A stretch of 64,000 nucleotides of DNA from Flavobacterium aquatile LMG 4008 = ATCC 11947 (GTDB taxonomy: Bacteria > Bacteroidota > Bacteroidia > Flavobacteriales > Flavobacteriaceae): positions 62,001 to 126,000 of the forward strand of contig NZ_JRHH01000004.1 of the NCBI RefSeq assembly GCF_000757385.1, written 5' to 3'. The notes below the pieces were generated by a model that was not told where the DNA came from, ran no database searches, and was given only the letters and a program-made list of their open reading frames with translations. Position numbers and translations under genes: made by a program. Positions 25,370 through 32,761 of the stretch are shown here, piece after piece (position 1 is the stretch's first letter; each line of letters begins with the position of its first letter).

Positions 25370-25920
25370 CAAAATAAACCCAAAGCTTTGCCGAACTGAG
25401 CGTAGCTAATCGAGAACTATAAAAAACCAATCATCTTACTCAAACCACCGTCACTTCTAGTGATTTTCTGTTTTAAAAACGCCAGTTTTTGAAACAGAAA
25501 ATTGACCCGAGGCTTTTGCCGAACTGAGCGTAGCTAATCGAGAACCTATAAAAACGAATAGTAATTCTAAGTTCTCGATACATTTTCTATAAAATAGCTA
25601 GTCGCAATTTTATAGAAAACACTCGAAGTGACGGTAGAGTAAAGTAGACGTTTTTGTTGATGAGAACCCATGAAAAACATATAATCTTATTCACACCAAC
25701 CTCACTTCTAGTGATTTTCTGTTTTAAAAACGCCAGTTTTTGAAACAGAAAATTGACCCGAGGCTTTTGCCGAACTGAGCGTAGCTAATCGAGAACCCAT
25801 GAAAACAAATTGTATCGAGAACCCATGAAAACCATTTCATCTAATTCACACTATCGTCACTTCGAGTGATTTTGTGGAATGCAATGGAGCAAAATTGTAT
25901 CGAGAACCTATGAAAACGAA
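25370..25920. repeat. Cluster of hairpin repeats with shared ends
   Basis: Several copies of an element with conserved ends (GTCACTTC[GT]AGTG on the left, ATCGAGAACC on the right) around a variable hairpin. Two are near-identical 96-base direct copies at 25451-25546 and 25702-25797, each with TTTTCTGTTT pairing with AAACAGAAAA and an inner AAAAAC/GTTTTT. One is inverted (about 25573-25637) with arms TTTTCTATAAAAT/ATTTTATAGAAAA. One (about 25856-25910) uses ATTTTG/CAAAAT. Partial ends lie at 25380-25420. Nothing here codes for protein. Confidence 0.85.
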
Positions 25921-25931
25921 AAGTTTATAAC

Positions 25932-25974
25932 AAAAAAAACCTTTGTAAATCAATTTTTTACAAAGGTTTTTTTT
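25932..25974 (-). terminator. Strong terminator of the S41 protease gene
   Basis: AAAACCTTTGTAAA pairs with TTTACAAAGGTTTT around a short loop, with long A and T runs on either side. It lies 56 bases past the stop of the minus-strand protease gene and could also stop plus-strand RNA from the repeat region. Confidence 0.85.
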
Positions 25975-26029
25975 GAATAGGAAGGACTTAAATCACCTAA
26001 TTAGTCCATTAAAGTTAGTAGCTAAATAG

Positions 26030-27283
26030 TTAATTTTTACCTTCTAATTTTTGAATCATTGCTTTTGCTGATTCTAGACTTGGATCGATCTCTAAAGCTT
26101 TTTTGTATGATTTTAATGCGTTTTCGCTATCCTGATTTGCTGCATAGGCTTCACCTAAACTATCCCAAGCATTAGCATTATTTGGAAATTGTTTTGCGTT
26201 TTCTTGAAATACTATGATAGCATCATCAACAGATTTTTCTTTAAGAAAAGTATAACCAATTTTGTTTAAAATAGTCTCTTTATTTTTTAGGCCAGTTTTA
26301 TTAATAGCGTCAATGTATGCATATACAAAAGCTTCTTTCTCATTTGTTTCAATAGTTGGTTGCACACCTTTTCCTTCCCAGTTTGTTTTTGTAATTGGAT
26401 GAATGGATTGGATGTAAGGTACCGATATTGTAAATGCGTCGTTTAGATTAATTCGTTTTGTTCTATTTGCACCTCCTTTAGTAACTTCACCTACTACAAT
26501 AGCTTTGTCTAAATGTTTTAAAGTATAGGCAAAGGCTTCTGCAGCTGAAAAAGTTTGTTTACTCGTTAAAATGTAAATTAGTTTGTTCGAGCTTCGTTTT
26601 CCATTCACATTAGCGAGCGTATACAATTGAGTTTTTGTGTCTGTTTTTCGTTCATAGAAATCACTTAATAAAACAGGTGTTTCATCAAAGAAGTAACTTG
26701 ATATTAATTGCATCATACTTGGAACGCCACCGCCATTTGAACGTAAATCAATAATTATTGCATTGCTATTACTCAAAAAATTCATAGTAGCAGTAGCAGT
26801 TTCCTTGGCATACTTTACATCTGCAAACAGGCGTAAATTTAAATAGCCAATATTACCTTCCAGTATTTTTGCTTCTGTAAATCCGTAATTAATTTCTGCC
26901 ATTTGCATAGCCGTTTTTTTCTCCATTTCCAATTGCTTTTCTTCAGAAACAGCCAGCTTTTCTCTTGCAATACGCTTCGGTTCAAATTGAACTTTTAGAT
27001 GCAAGTCATTACTAACATGTTGCAAGTCTTCAGTTATTTTTTTAGAAAATTCGGAAGGACTTGTGATCTTCTTATACTTGTTCGAATTTACATTCTTATC
27101 CAACTCAATGATCATTTTTTTTGATAGGTCTAAATCAATGTAGGAATCCTCAAGGTTTGTTTTTATTGAAGCAATAAGATCATTCTTTTCTTTTGGTTTT
27201 AACTCGCTTTCTTGTTCTTGTGCTTTTAGGTTTTGCATGGTTACAAGTAGCATTAAAAGCATAATTTTAAAATGGGTTTTCAT
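26030..27283 (-). CDS. S41 family peptidase with TPR tail
   Basis: A 417-residue exported protease of the tail-specific/IRBP-like S41 group. A signal peptide (MKTHFKIMLLMLLVTMQNLKAQ) comes first, then an N-terminal helical IRBP-like domain (residues 30-110) and the S41 core with AIIIDLRSNGGG (oxyanion region near 180), YILTSKQTFSAAEAFAYTL (catalytic Ser near 246) and GGANRTKRINL. A TPR pair follows at about 345-412 (NAWDSLGEAYAANQDSENALKSYKKALEIDPS). It is divergent from a LytS/LytTR pair; a LytTR-type direct repeat oriented toward it lies at 27397-27426, so it is a likely target of that system. Confidence 0.9.
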   Translation of the reverse strand: MKTHFKIMLLMLLVTMQNLKAQEQESELKPKEKNDLIASIKTNLEDSYIDLDLSKKMIIELDKNVNSNKYKKITSPSEFSKKITEDLQHVSNDLHLKVQFEPKRIAREKLAVSEEKQLEMEKKTAMQMAEINYGFTEAKILEGNIGYLNLRLFADVKYAKETATATMNFLSNSNAIIIDLRSNGGGVPSMMQLISSYFFDETPVLLSDFYERKTDTKTQLYTLANVNGKRSSNKLIYILTSKQTFSAAEAFAYTLKHLDKAIVVGEVTKGGANRTKRINLNDAFTISVPYIQSIHPITKTNWEGKGVQPTIETNEKEAFVYAYIDAINKTGLKNKETILNKIGYTFLKEKSVDDAIIVFQENAKQFPNNANAWDSLGEAYAANQDSENALKSYKKALEIDPSLESAKAMIQKLEGKN

Positions 27284-27396
27284 AATTTTTAAGTTTAATG
27301 TTTATAATTTTCAGCAAACATATTGGTAAACTAAAACGTAGTAAAGTATTTGTCATGAACGCATAGAAAATAGTCCTATACGATTTATAAGTGTAC

Positions 27397-27426
27397 ACAA
27401 ATCTATTTGAAGTAATAACGAATGGC
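27397..27426 (-). promoter_or_regulatory. Candidate LytTR operator before S41 gene
   Basis: On the minus strand: GCCATTCGT, 12 bases, TAGATTTGT. LytTR proteins bind 9-base imperfect direct repeats 12-13 bases apart with a (G/A)TTnGT-like core, which both halves have. It points toward the S41 gene, 114 bases away. A matching pair stands at 31207-31236 before the other effector gene. Confidence 0.5.
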
Positions 27427-27498
27427 GTTTGCGCTACTTTTAAGTGAGTTGGTGTATATTGTAATGCAAGAGAAGACAATTATTATTAATTTTGAAGC

Positions 27499-28623
27499 AT
27501 GATTACATTTCTTAAAAAGTACAAAGCCTTTATATATGGATTATTAATTCATAGGATACTGGTAGTTATTTTATTATACTTTGATTTTATTCATATTGAC
27601 AATTCATCACTATTGGCAAATGCATTGAGTTTTATTTTTAGTTGGTTGCTGATATCATTGCCTATTCATTATTTTTCATTCTTAAAACAACATAAAGCCA
27701 TTAGCTTGAAGTTAGTCGCATTGATTTTTATTTTTTTGATGATTATTATAAACGATGTGAACTCTAAAATAATTGACAATCCGATAACCTTTGTCGGATT
27801 TATAGGCATCGGATTGTGTTTTTTCTCCATAATAGCACCTTTGTATTTTAAGAAATATGCCTTGATAACAATTGTGTTTTACGTTTTAGCTCTAGGATAT
27901 TTCTACTACATAAGAGTCTATATTGATGATTTGAACCGTTATTTCCAGCAAGAAAAAGAGATTAAAATCATCTTGATCACTCCATTTTTTGTATTGCTTT
28001 TAATTTGGTTTTACCAGCAATGGAAATGGTTGAAAACCTTGGAATCAAAAAAGGCTAAAGCAGAATTATCTTTATTGAAAAGCCAGATTAATCCGCACTT
28101 TTTTTTCAATACTTTAAATAATTTGTATGGTTTAGTATTAGAGAAATCTGATGATGCACCAAATGTTGTTTTAAAATTATCTGATATAATGCGGTATACC
28201 ATTTATATGGGAAAAGAAGATGTAGTACCGTTAAAGGATGAAATAGACTATATAAAGAACTATATTGAATTGCATAAAATACGCTATCAAAAAAGGGTTG
28301 CTATTGTTTTTAATCATTCTCAAGATATGAATTGTCAAATTGCTCCTTTATTATTCATTATCCCATTAGAAAATGCATTTAAACATGGAGTAGAAAGCTT
28401 AACAGAAGATGCTTATATCCATATTAATATAAAAATTGCTACTGATGTAATTTATTTTGACATTGAAAATAACTTTGAAGCACGAAAATCTAATACAACT
28501 GTAGGTATTGGAATTGACAATTTAAGACAGCGGTTAAAATTATTATATCCTAATAAACACAAAATTGAGATTGAAATTAAAGATACTATATATAAATTAA
28601 AGCTTAAAATAGAAACAATATGA
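27499..28623 (+). CDS. LytS-type sensor histidine kinase
   Basis: A 374-residue kinase with about six membrane helices in residues 8-172 and a cytoplasmic His_kinase domain (phosphoacceptor His200 in SQINPHFFFNTLNNL, then LSDIMRYTIY, and an HATPase region with PLENAFKHG and GIGIDNLRQRL). Its stop overlaps the start of the LytTR regulator (ATGA), making a coupled pair. A TAATTTTG box at 27487-27494 ends only 4 bases before the ATG, so the message may be leaderless. The signal is unknown; the divergent S41 protease is the likely output. Confidence 0.95.
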   Translation: MITFLKKYKAFIYGLLIHRILVVILLYFDFIHIDNSSLLANALSFIFSWLLISLPIHYFSFLKQHKAISLKLVALIFIFLMIIINDVNSKIIDNPITFVGFIGIGLCFFSIIAPLYFKKYALITIVFYVLALGYFYYIRVYIDDLNRYFQQEKEIKIILITPFFVLLLIWFYQQWKWLKTLESKKAKAELSLLKSQINPHFFFNTLNNLYGLVLEKSDDAPNVVLKLSDIMRYTIYMGKEDVVPLKDEIDYIKNYIELHKIRYQKRVAIVFNHSQDMNCQIAPLLFIIPLENAFKHGVESLTEDAYIHINIKIATDVIYFDIENNFEARKSNTTVGIGIDNLRQRLKLLYPNKHKIEIEIKDTIYKLKLKIETI

Positions 28624-29327
28624 TTCACTATTTAATCATAGATGATGAGCCCATAGCACATCGCATTATTGAAAACTATTGCGAAAATTTGCAACATCTG
28701 GAAAAGAAAGGAAACTGCTATAATTCCTTTGAAGCGATGCAGTTTTTAAATGAAAATGATGTTGACTTGTTATTTTTGGATATTAACATGCCTAAACTTT
28801 CTGGTTTCGATTTTTTAAAAACACTTTCCAATCCACCCAAAATAATAGTTACTACAGCCTACAAAGAATTTGCTTTAGAAGGTTATGAACTTAACATTTC
28901 TGATTATTTGCTGAAACCATTTAGTTTTGAGCGCTTTATTAAAGCAATTAACAAAACAATTGACACTACTCAAAATAAGAAAACCACAGCTACCTTTTCA
29001 ACCATTGAAACGCAACCAAATGCTAATAGTTTTTTCTTAAAAGGTGATAAGAGGCATCATCAAATTCATTATGAAGATTTATTATTTATAGAAGCTTACG
29101 GACATTTTACCAAAGTGTATTTAAGGAATGAAATGATTGTTAGTCCACAAAAAATTTCAGATTTTGAAAAGTTACTCCCAAAATTAGATTTTATAAGAAC
29201 TCATAAATCCTTTATAGTTGCAAAAAATAAAATCAAACAAATAGAAGGCAATAGGATCTTGATTGATGTTCATAAAATACCAATTGGACAAACCTATAAA
29301 GAAAATATTAATGGACTTTTTTTATGA
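28620..29327 (+). CDS. LytTR family response regulator
   Basis: A 235-residue regulator: receiver domain with acidic pair in LIIDDEP (Asp8-Asp9), phosphoacceptor Asp54 in FLDINMP, Thr in VTTAYK and Lys in LLKPFSF, followed by a LytTR DNA-binding domain (about 135-232: LLFIEAYGHFTKVYLRNE, FIRTHKSFIVAKNKI, IPIGQTYKENI). Unlike the regulator at 7168 all receiver residues are present. Coupled to the LytS kinase by a 4-base overlap. It probably binds the direct-repeat operator at 27397-27426. Confidence 0.95.
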   Translation: MIHYLIIDDEPIAHRIIENYCENLQHLEKKGNCYNSFEAMQFLNENDVDLLFLDINMPKLSGFDFLKTLSNPPKIIVTTAYKEFALEGYELNISDYLLKPFSFERFIKAINKTIDTTQNKKTTATFSTIETQPNANSFFLKGDKRHHQIHYEDLLFIEAYGHFTKVYLRNEMIVSPQKISDFEKLLPKLDFIRTHKSFIVAKNKIKQIEGNRILIDVHKIPIGQTYKENINGLFL

Positions 29328-29344
29328 TTGTTATACCAATGTTC

Positions 29345-29450
29345 TAAAACAGAAAATTATATCGAGAACCAAGAAAAGAAAAGTAAATAAAGACAATCCG
29401 CGTAAATCCGTCACATCCGAGTCATCTGCGTTCCCATTAACCATTCACCG
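29345..29450. repeat. Repeat remnants between convergent genes
   Basis: AAAACAGAAAATTATATCGA followed by GAACC (29345-29371) is the right half of the hairpin element at 25451-25546 without its left half. It is followed by ATCCGCGTAAATCCGTCACA (about 29396-29416), a copy of the dispersed sequence also found near 23850-23880. No gene. Confidence 0.7.
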
Positions 29451-29451
29451 C

Positions 29452-30174
29452 TCACCTCAAATTCCTATTTAAAAAGCTATCAAGTAGTATTTGATATTTT
29501 CGCCCTACTGGAATGATTTTATCATTAATCATAGTCACCGAATGGGTTGTTGATGTCATAATTTTGTTGGTATTTAGTATATAAGACCGATGCACTTGAA
29601 GAAATATTGAAGCGTCTAATTGGGTTGCAATACCAGATAACGAACCGTAAATTATAATTGGTAATTTGACTTTTGTGCTGTACAGTTTCATGTAGTTACC
29701 TAAACTTTCTATAAAAATAATATCATCTAGAAGGGTTTCAGTCATTTGACCATTAAACTTATAATAAAGCGATTTAACTGTCGTAGTTTTTTCTTTTTTT
29801 ACACCTATTCCAGAATAGTAAGTCTTGGCTTTATCGATTGCTTTGGAGAATTTTTCGAATGAAATGGGTTTCATTAAATAATCAATAACATCATTTTGAT
29901 AGGCAGAAAGAGCAAAATCAGAATAAGCCGTTGTAATAATAGTAATCGGTCTGTTGGGTTGCATTTCCAGTAGTTCTACACCAGAAATTAGTGGCATATT
30001 GACATCTAAAAAGATGATATCATACTTGTTTTCATTGAGCATTTTTAGCGCCTCTTTACCATTGTAAGCGCTTCCACAATTTTCCAGATCATCCATTTTA
30101 TCAATATGTGATGCCAATGCTTTGTGGGCTGGTGACTCATCGTCAATGATTAGGCAACGGTAGGTAAGTCCCAT
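29452..30174 (-). CDS. LytTR family response regulator
   Basis: A 240-residue paralogue of the 28620-29327 regulator: acidic pair in CLIIDDES, phosphoacceptor Asp57 in FLDVNMP, TTAYSDFALSAYQND, conserved Lys in LMKPISF, and a LytTR domain from about 140 (IIFIESLGNYMKLYSTK, FLQVHRSYILNTNKI, IPVGRKYQ). Its start overlaps the end of the kinase gene by 25 bases. It converges on the first pair with repeat remnants between. Likely target: the divergent outer-membrane gene at 31322. Confidence 0.95.
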   Translation of the reverse strand: MGLTYRCLIIDDESPAHKALASHIDKMDDLENCGSAYNGKEALKMLNENKYDIIFLDVNMPLISGVELLEMQPNRPITIITTAYSDFALSAYQNDVIDYLMKPISFEKFSKAIDKAKTYYSGIGVKKEKTTTVKSLYYKFNGQMTETLLDDIIFIESLGNYMKLYSTKVKLPIIIYGSLSGIATQLDASIFLQVHRSYILNTNKIMTSTTHSVTMINDKIIPVGRKYQILLDSFLNRNLR

Positions 30175-31145
30175 ATATTTAATTTTATGGTGAAAATATC
30201 TTTTTGTTTCTCACATTGTAGCTCATGTTTTAGTCCATAAACTTCCAATCGTCGTTTGAGGTTTTCAATTCCAATTCCGGTGCTTGATAGTCGCGAGCCA
30301 GCTTCGAGAAAGTTATTCTTTAACGAAAAAGATAATTTTCTGTTCTTTATTTTTAAATCTAAAATAATAAATGGTTTTTCGGTTTCAGCAGAAAATTTTA
30401 CAGCATTCTCTACTAAAGGTAAAAAGAATAGAGGCGGAATTTCGATAGCATCAAATGAACCTTCATAGTTTTCTTTAATACTAAGGCGTTCGTTTCTAAA
30501 CGTATAGTATTCGATGTACTTTTTAACAAAATCTATTTCATCATTTAAGGCTACCAAATCTTTTTTCGTTGCTTCAATTTGATACCGCAGCATATCCGAA
30601 ATGTTCAAGATTCGATCTGGCAATTTGTCTGGTTCGGCTAAGGATTCTCCGTACAAATTGTTCATGGCATTGAGCAGAAAATGCGGATTGAGTTGTTGTT
30701 TTAAAAAGGAAAGTTCCGATTTGAAATTGATGATTTCTTTGTCGGTTTGTGAAACTTTCTTAGTTATTATGATATGCAAGAAATAAAATACAATTCCGTT
30801 TACAACTAATGATAAAATTGATAATGTTCTAAATTTTCCGAGGCCAACATAAGGGAAAAACCAACTCATGAAAAAATAAAATAGTGTCCAATAAACTAGT
30901 AGAAGCAAAAAGAAAATCTTAAACTTTTTTTCAAATAAAAACGGTTTAATTATAAACACATTAAAAACAGTTATCCAAATAATACACGGAAAATAACCTA
31001 AAGCTATCTTTTGTAAAATATAGGATAAGTTGTGGCCTTCCAATTTTACTTCATCATAAACACAAACAAGAATGATTCCGAATATAACAACGTTTATGAT
31101 GAGGTTTCTAAGAAAGAAGTTTTGATATATTTTTAGGATTTTCAT
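30150..31145 (-). CDS. LytS-type sensor histidine kinase
   Basis: A 331-residue kinase with four predicted membrane helices (about residues 12-30, 48-66, 76-97 and 106-127), then a coiled segment and the His_kinase domain with phosphoacceptor His155 in QQLNPHFLLNAMNNLY, LSDMLRYQIE and an HATPase region with PLVENAVKFS and GIGIENLKRRL. Overlaps its regulator by 25 bases. A TATTTTTG box (31158-31151) lies 5 bases before the ATG, suggesting a leaderless message as for its paralogue at 27499. Confidence 0.95.
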   Translation of the reverse strand: MKILKIYQNFFLRNLIINVVIFGIILVCVYDEVKLEGHNLSYILQKIALGYFPCIIWITVFNVFIIKPFLFEKKFKIFFLLLLVYWTLFYFFMSWFFPYVGLGKFRTLSILSLVVNGIVFYFLHIIITKKVSQTDKEIINFKSELSFLKQQLNPHFLLNAMNNLYGESLAEPDKLPDRILNISDMLRYQIEATKKDLVALNDEIDFVKKYIEYYTFRNERLSIKENYEGSFDAIEIPPLFFLPLVENAVKFSAETEKPFIILDLKIKNRKLSFSLKNNFLEAGSRLSSTGIGIENLKRRLEVYGLKHELQCEKQKDIFTIKLNIWDLPTVA

Positions 31146-31206
31146 AACGACAAAAATAGTCTAATATTATAATTTTTAATTGTTTGAAGTACAAAATTAT
31201 GTGAAC

Positions 31207-31236
31207 GCCATTGGTATAAATGATAAGCCGTTAGTG
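31207..31236 (+). promoter_or_regulatory. Candidate LytTR operator before DUF6268-like gene
   Basis: GCCATTGGT, 12 bases, GCCGTTAGT: two 9-base direct repeats at the LytTR spacing, 11 bases upstream of the TTG of the next promoter. Its first half is near-identical to that of the site before the S41 gene. Confidence 0.55.
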
Positions 31237-31247
31237 TAATTATCGTA

Positions 31248-31276
31248 TTGAGATGTGAAAATCTAAATTACATTTG
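31248..31276 (+). promoter_or_regulatory. Promoter of the DUF6268-like gene
   Basis: TTG (31248-31250), 18 bases, TACATTTG (31269-31276, full TAnnTTTG match), with the ATG 46 bases further on. The adjacent upstream direct repeat is placed as an activator site would be. Confidence 0.55.
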
Positions 31277-31321
31277 CTTTCAAATTCAGATAGTAATAAA
31301 CCTCAAATTCTATATTGATAT

Positions 31322-32302
31322 ATGAAAGTAAAAATCATTTCGGCACTATTAATTGGTACTTCTTTACAGTTATTAGCACAAGATAAAGAAACTACAATGA
31401 AAACTTTTGGTAAAGCGATCACCGATAAGTTTCCTACTACTCGAATTTTTGATGTGCAATACGAGCAATTGGCTGCAACAAATTTCGATTCGAAACTTTT
31501 TGATGAAACGCTTGCTGAAGGTAGCGTTTATGAGCACAACCGATTGAAATTTGCTTTTAATATGCCTTTCTATAGATCGCAATCCAAGCGATTTATCTTA
31601 ACCAGTTCGTTACGCTATAAATATGAATCGTATGATTTTGGGCCAACCTTCAGCACCAATCCAGAGGCACCTTTTTCTAATGGTAAACAAGATTTTCATT
31701 ATTTTGCCGGAGCATTAAGCGCCACTTATATGTCGACATTATTTAAAAAGCCAGTAATTTATAATGCCACAGCAACTGTTGAAGCCAACCATGAAAATTT
31801 TCAACGTCTTAAGGGATTTGTTTCTGCCAATATTGTACTGAAAAAAAATGCCAATACAACAATAACGGTAGGAGCTTTGGTAATTTTAGATCCATCGTCT
31901 ATAGTACCAATTACACCACTTTTTACTTACAATCATAAATTTAAAAATTCGAAATGGGATATTGATTTTATACTTCCACAACGTCTTTTGTTTAGAAGAG
32001 AACTGTTAGAAAATGGTAGAATTTCTTTTGGTACAGAATTAAATTCAGAAAATTATTACCTCAATTTAAATACATCAAGATTAAACGGAATTTATGAGTT
32101 GAATCAGTTAGAGTTGAAATCGGGATTGACCTACGAATATCATATTACTTCTAAAATCATCGTAATGTTTAAGGTTGGAGCCAATACCATAGTAAACACC
32201 AGAATTACAGAAAGAGGCGAGCGAACCAATAACTACGTTTATGATCAAAAAGATGAGATGCAAGGCTATTTTAAAGTTGGAATATCCTACAATCCGTTTT
32301 AG
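31322..32302 (+). CDS. DUF6268-like outer-membrane protein
   Basis: A 326-residue protein with signal peptide (MKVKIISALLIGTSLQLLAQ) and an alternating beta-strand pattern throughout (RFILTSSLRYKYESYDFGPTF, HYFAGALSATYMSTLF, ITVGALVILDPSS, YFKVGISYNPF at the C-terminus with a terminal aromatic). This is the layout of an outer-membrane barrel of the DUF6268 type; function not known. It is divergent from the LytS kinase at 30150-31145 and carries a good promoter and LytTR-like operator, so that system probably controls it. Confidence 0.8.
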   Translation: MKVKIISALLIGTSLQLLAQDKETTMKTFGKAITDKFPTTRIFDVQYEQLAATNFDSKLFDETLAEGSVYEHNRLKFAFNMPFYRSQSKRFILTSSLRYKYESYDFGPTFSTNPEAPFSNGKQDFHYFAGALSATYMSTLFKKPVIYNATATVEANHENFQRLKGFVSANIVLKKNANTTITVGALVILDPSSIVPITPLFTYNHKFKNSKWDIDFILPQRLLFRRELLENGRISFGTELNSENYYLNLNTSRLNGIYELNQLELKSGLTYEYHITSKIIVMFKVGANTIVNTRITERGERTNNYVYDQKDEMQGYFKVGISYNPF

Positions 32303-32330
32303 AATTATTTTTTAAAGAATTAAAATAGTA

Positions 32331-32546
32331 ATGATTATGATAGAAGTTTTTAAAACTAATGTTCAAATGATATCCGATTCAATTCATATTATTGACATTA
32401 TGAACAGGCTATTTCCAAACTATACAGTCAATTTTGATTTAGAAGACTGTGACAAAATATTGCGAGTAGAAGGCGACACTGTAGCCACCAAAAGTATTGT
32501 TGATTGCCTTAATCATCTTGGCTATGTATGTGTAGTATTAGAATAA
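32331..32546 (+). CDS. Small acidic protein, HMA-like fold possible
   Basis: A 71-residue protein (MIMIEVFKTNVQMISDSIHIIDIMNRLFPNYTVNFDLEDCDKILRVEGD...) with a beta-alpha-beta-beta-alpha-beta pattern like a heavy-metal-associated domain (strand, helix, VNFDLEDCDKILRVEG, helix, final strand VCVVLE) but without the CxxC metal site. Such copies are seen in flavobacteria as hypothetical proteins. It follows the DUF6268-like gene by 28 bases and may share its transcript, which ends at the terminator at 32551. Confidence 0.7.
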   Translation: MIMIEVFKTNVQMISDSIHIIDIMNRLFPNYTVNFDLEDCDKILRVEGDTVATKSIVDCLNHLGYVCVVLE

Positions 32547-32550
32547 TTAA

Positions 32551-32586
32551 AAAAGCCCACAAATACTTAGATTTATGGGCTTTTCG
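32551..32586 (+). terminator. Terminator after the 71-residue gene
   Basis: AAAAGCCCA pairs with TGGGCTTTT around an AT-rich loop. It ends the transcript of the two genes at 31322-32546 and marks the left edge of the candidate mobile element. Confidence 0.8.
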
Positions 32587-32622
32587 ATTACTTTGAAAAG
32601 TAATTTGTGGAGTCGCCGAGTA
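32587..32622. other. Possible attachment-site remnant
   Basis: A perfect palindrome ATTACTTT-GA-AAAGTAAT (32587-32604) is followed by TTTGTGGAGTCGCCGAG. Read on the minus strand, CTCGGCGACTCCACAAA looks like the 3' end of a tRNA or tmRNA (T-arm end, acceptor strand, discriminator), but the rest of the gene is absent to the right. It stands 140 bases before an integrase gene, as att cores do. No second copy was found in the window. Confidence 0.4.
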
Positions 32623-32695
32623 TTAAAATAGTTATATCTTATTATATGTTAATAACTAAAATTAGCACTTAAACCTTTGTAAATAAAGTATTTCA

Positions 32696-32703
32696 TATAT
32701 TTG
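32696..32703 (+). promoter_or_regulatory. Candidate -7 box for the integrase gene
   Basis: TATATTTG matches TAnnTTTG, 58 bases before the ATG. The upstream TTTG (32676-32679) is only 16 bases away, shorter than usual. Confidence 0.3.
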
Positions 32704-32761
32704 TTATGAATCTATAAATATAGATAGATATAACATAATTGTCAACGATATTGTCAACTGT

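Noticed and set aside
27267..27479. 70-residue minus-strand ORF overlapping the S41 start
   Set aside because: It covers the divergent promoter region with its operator; it has no family features and overlaps the protease signal peptide in another frame.
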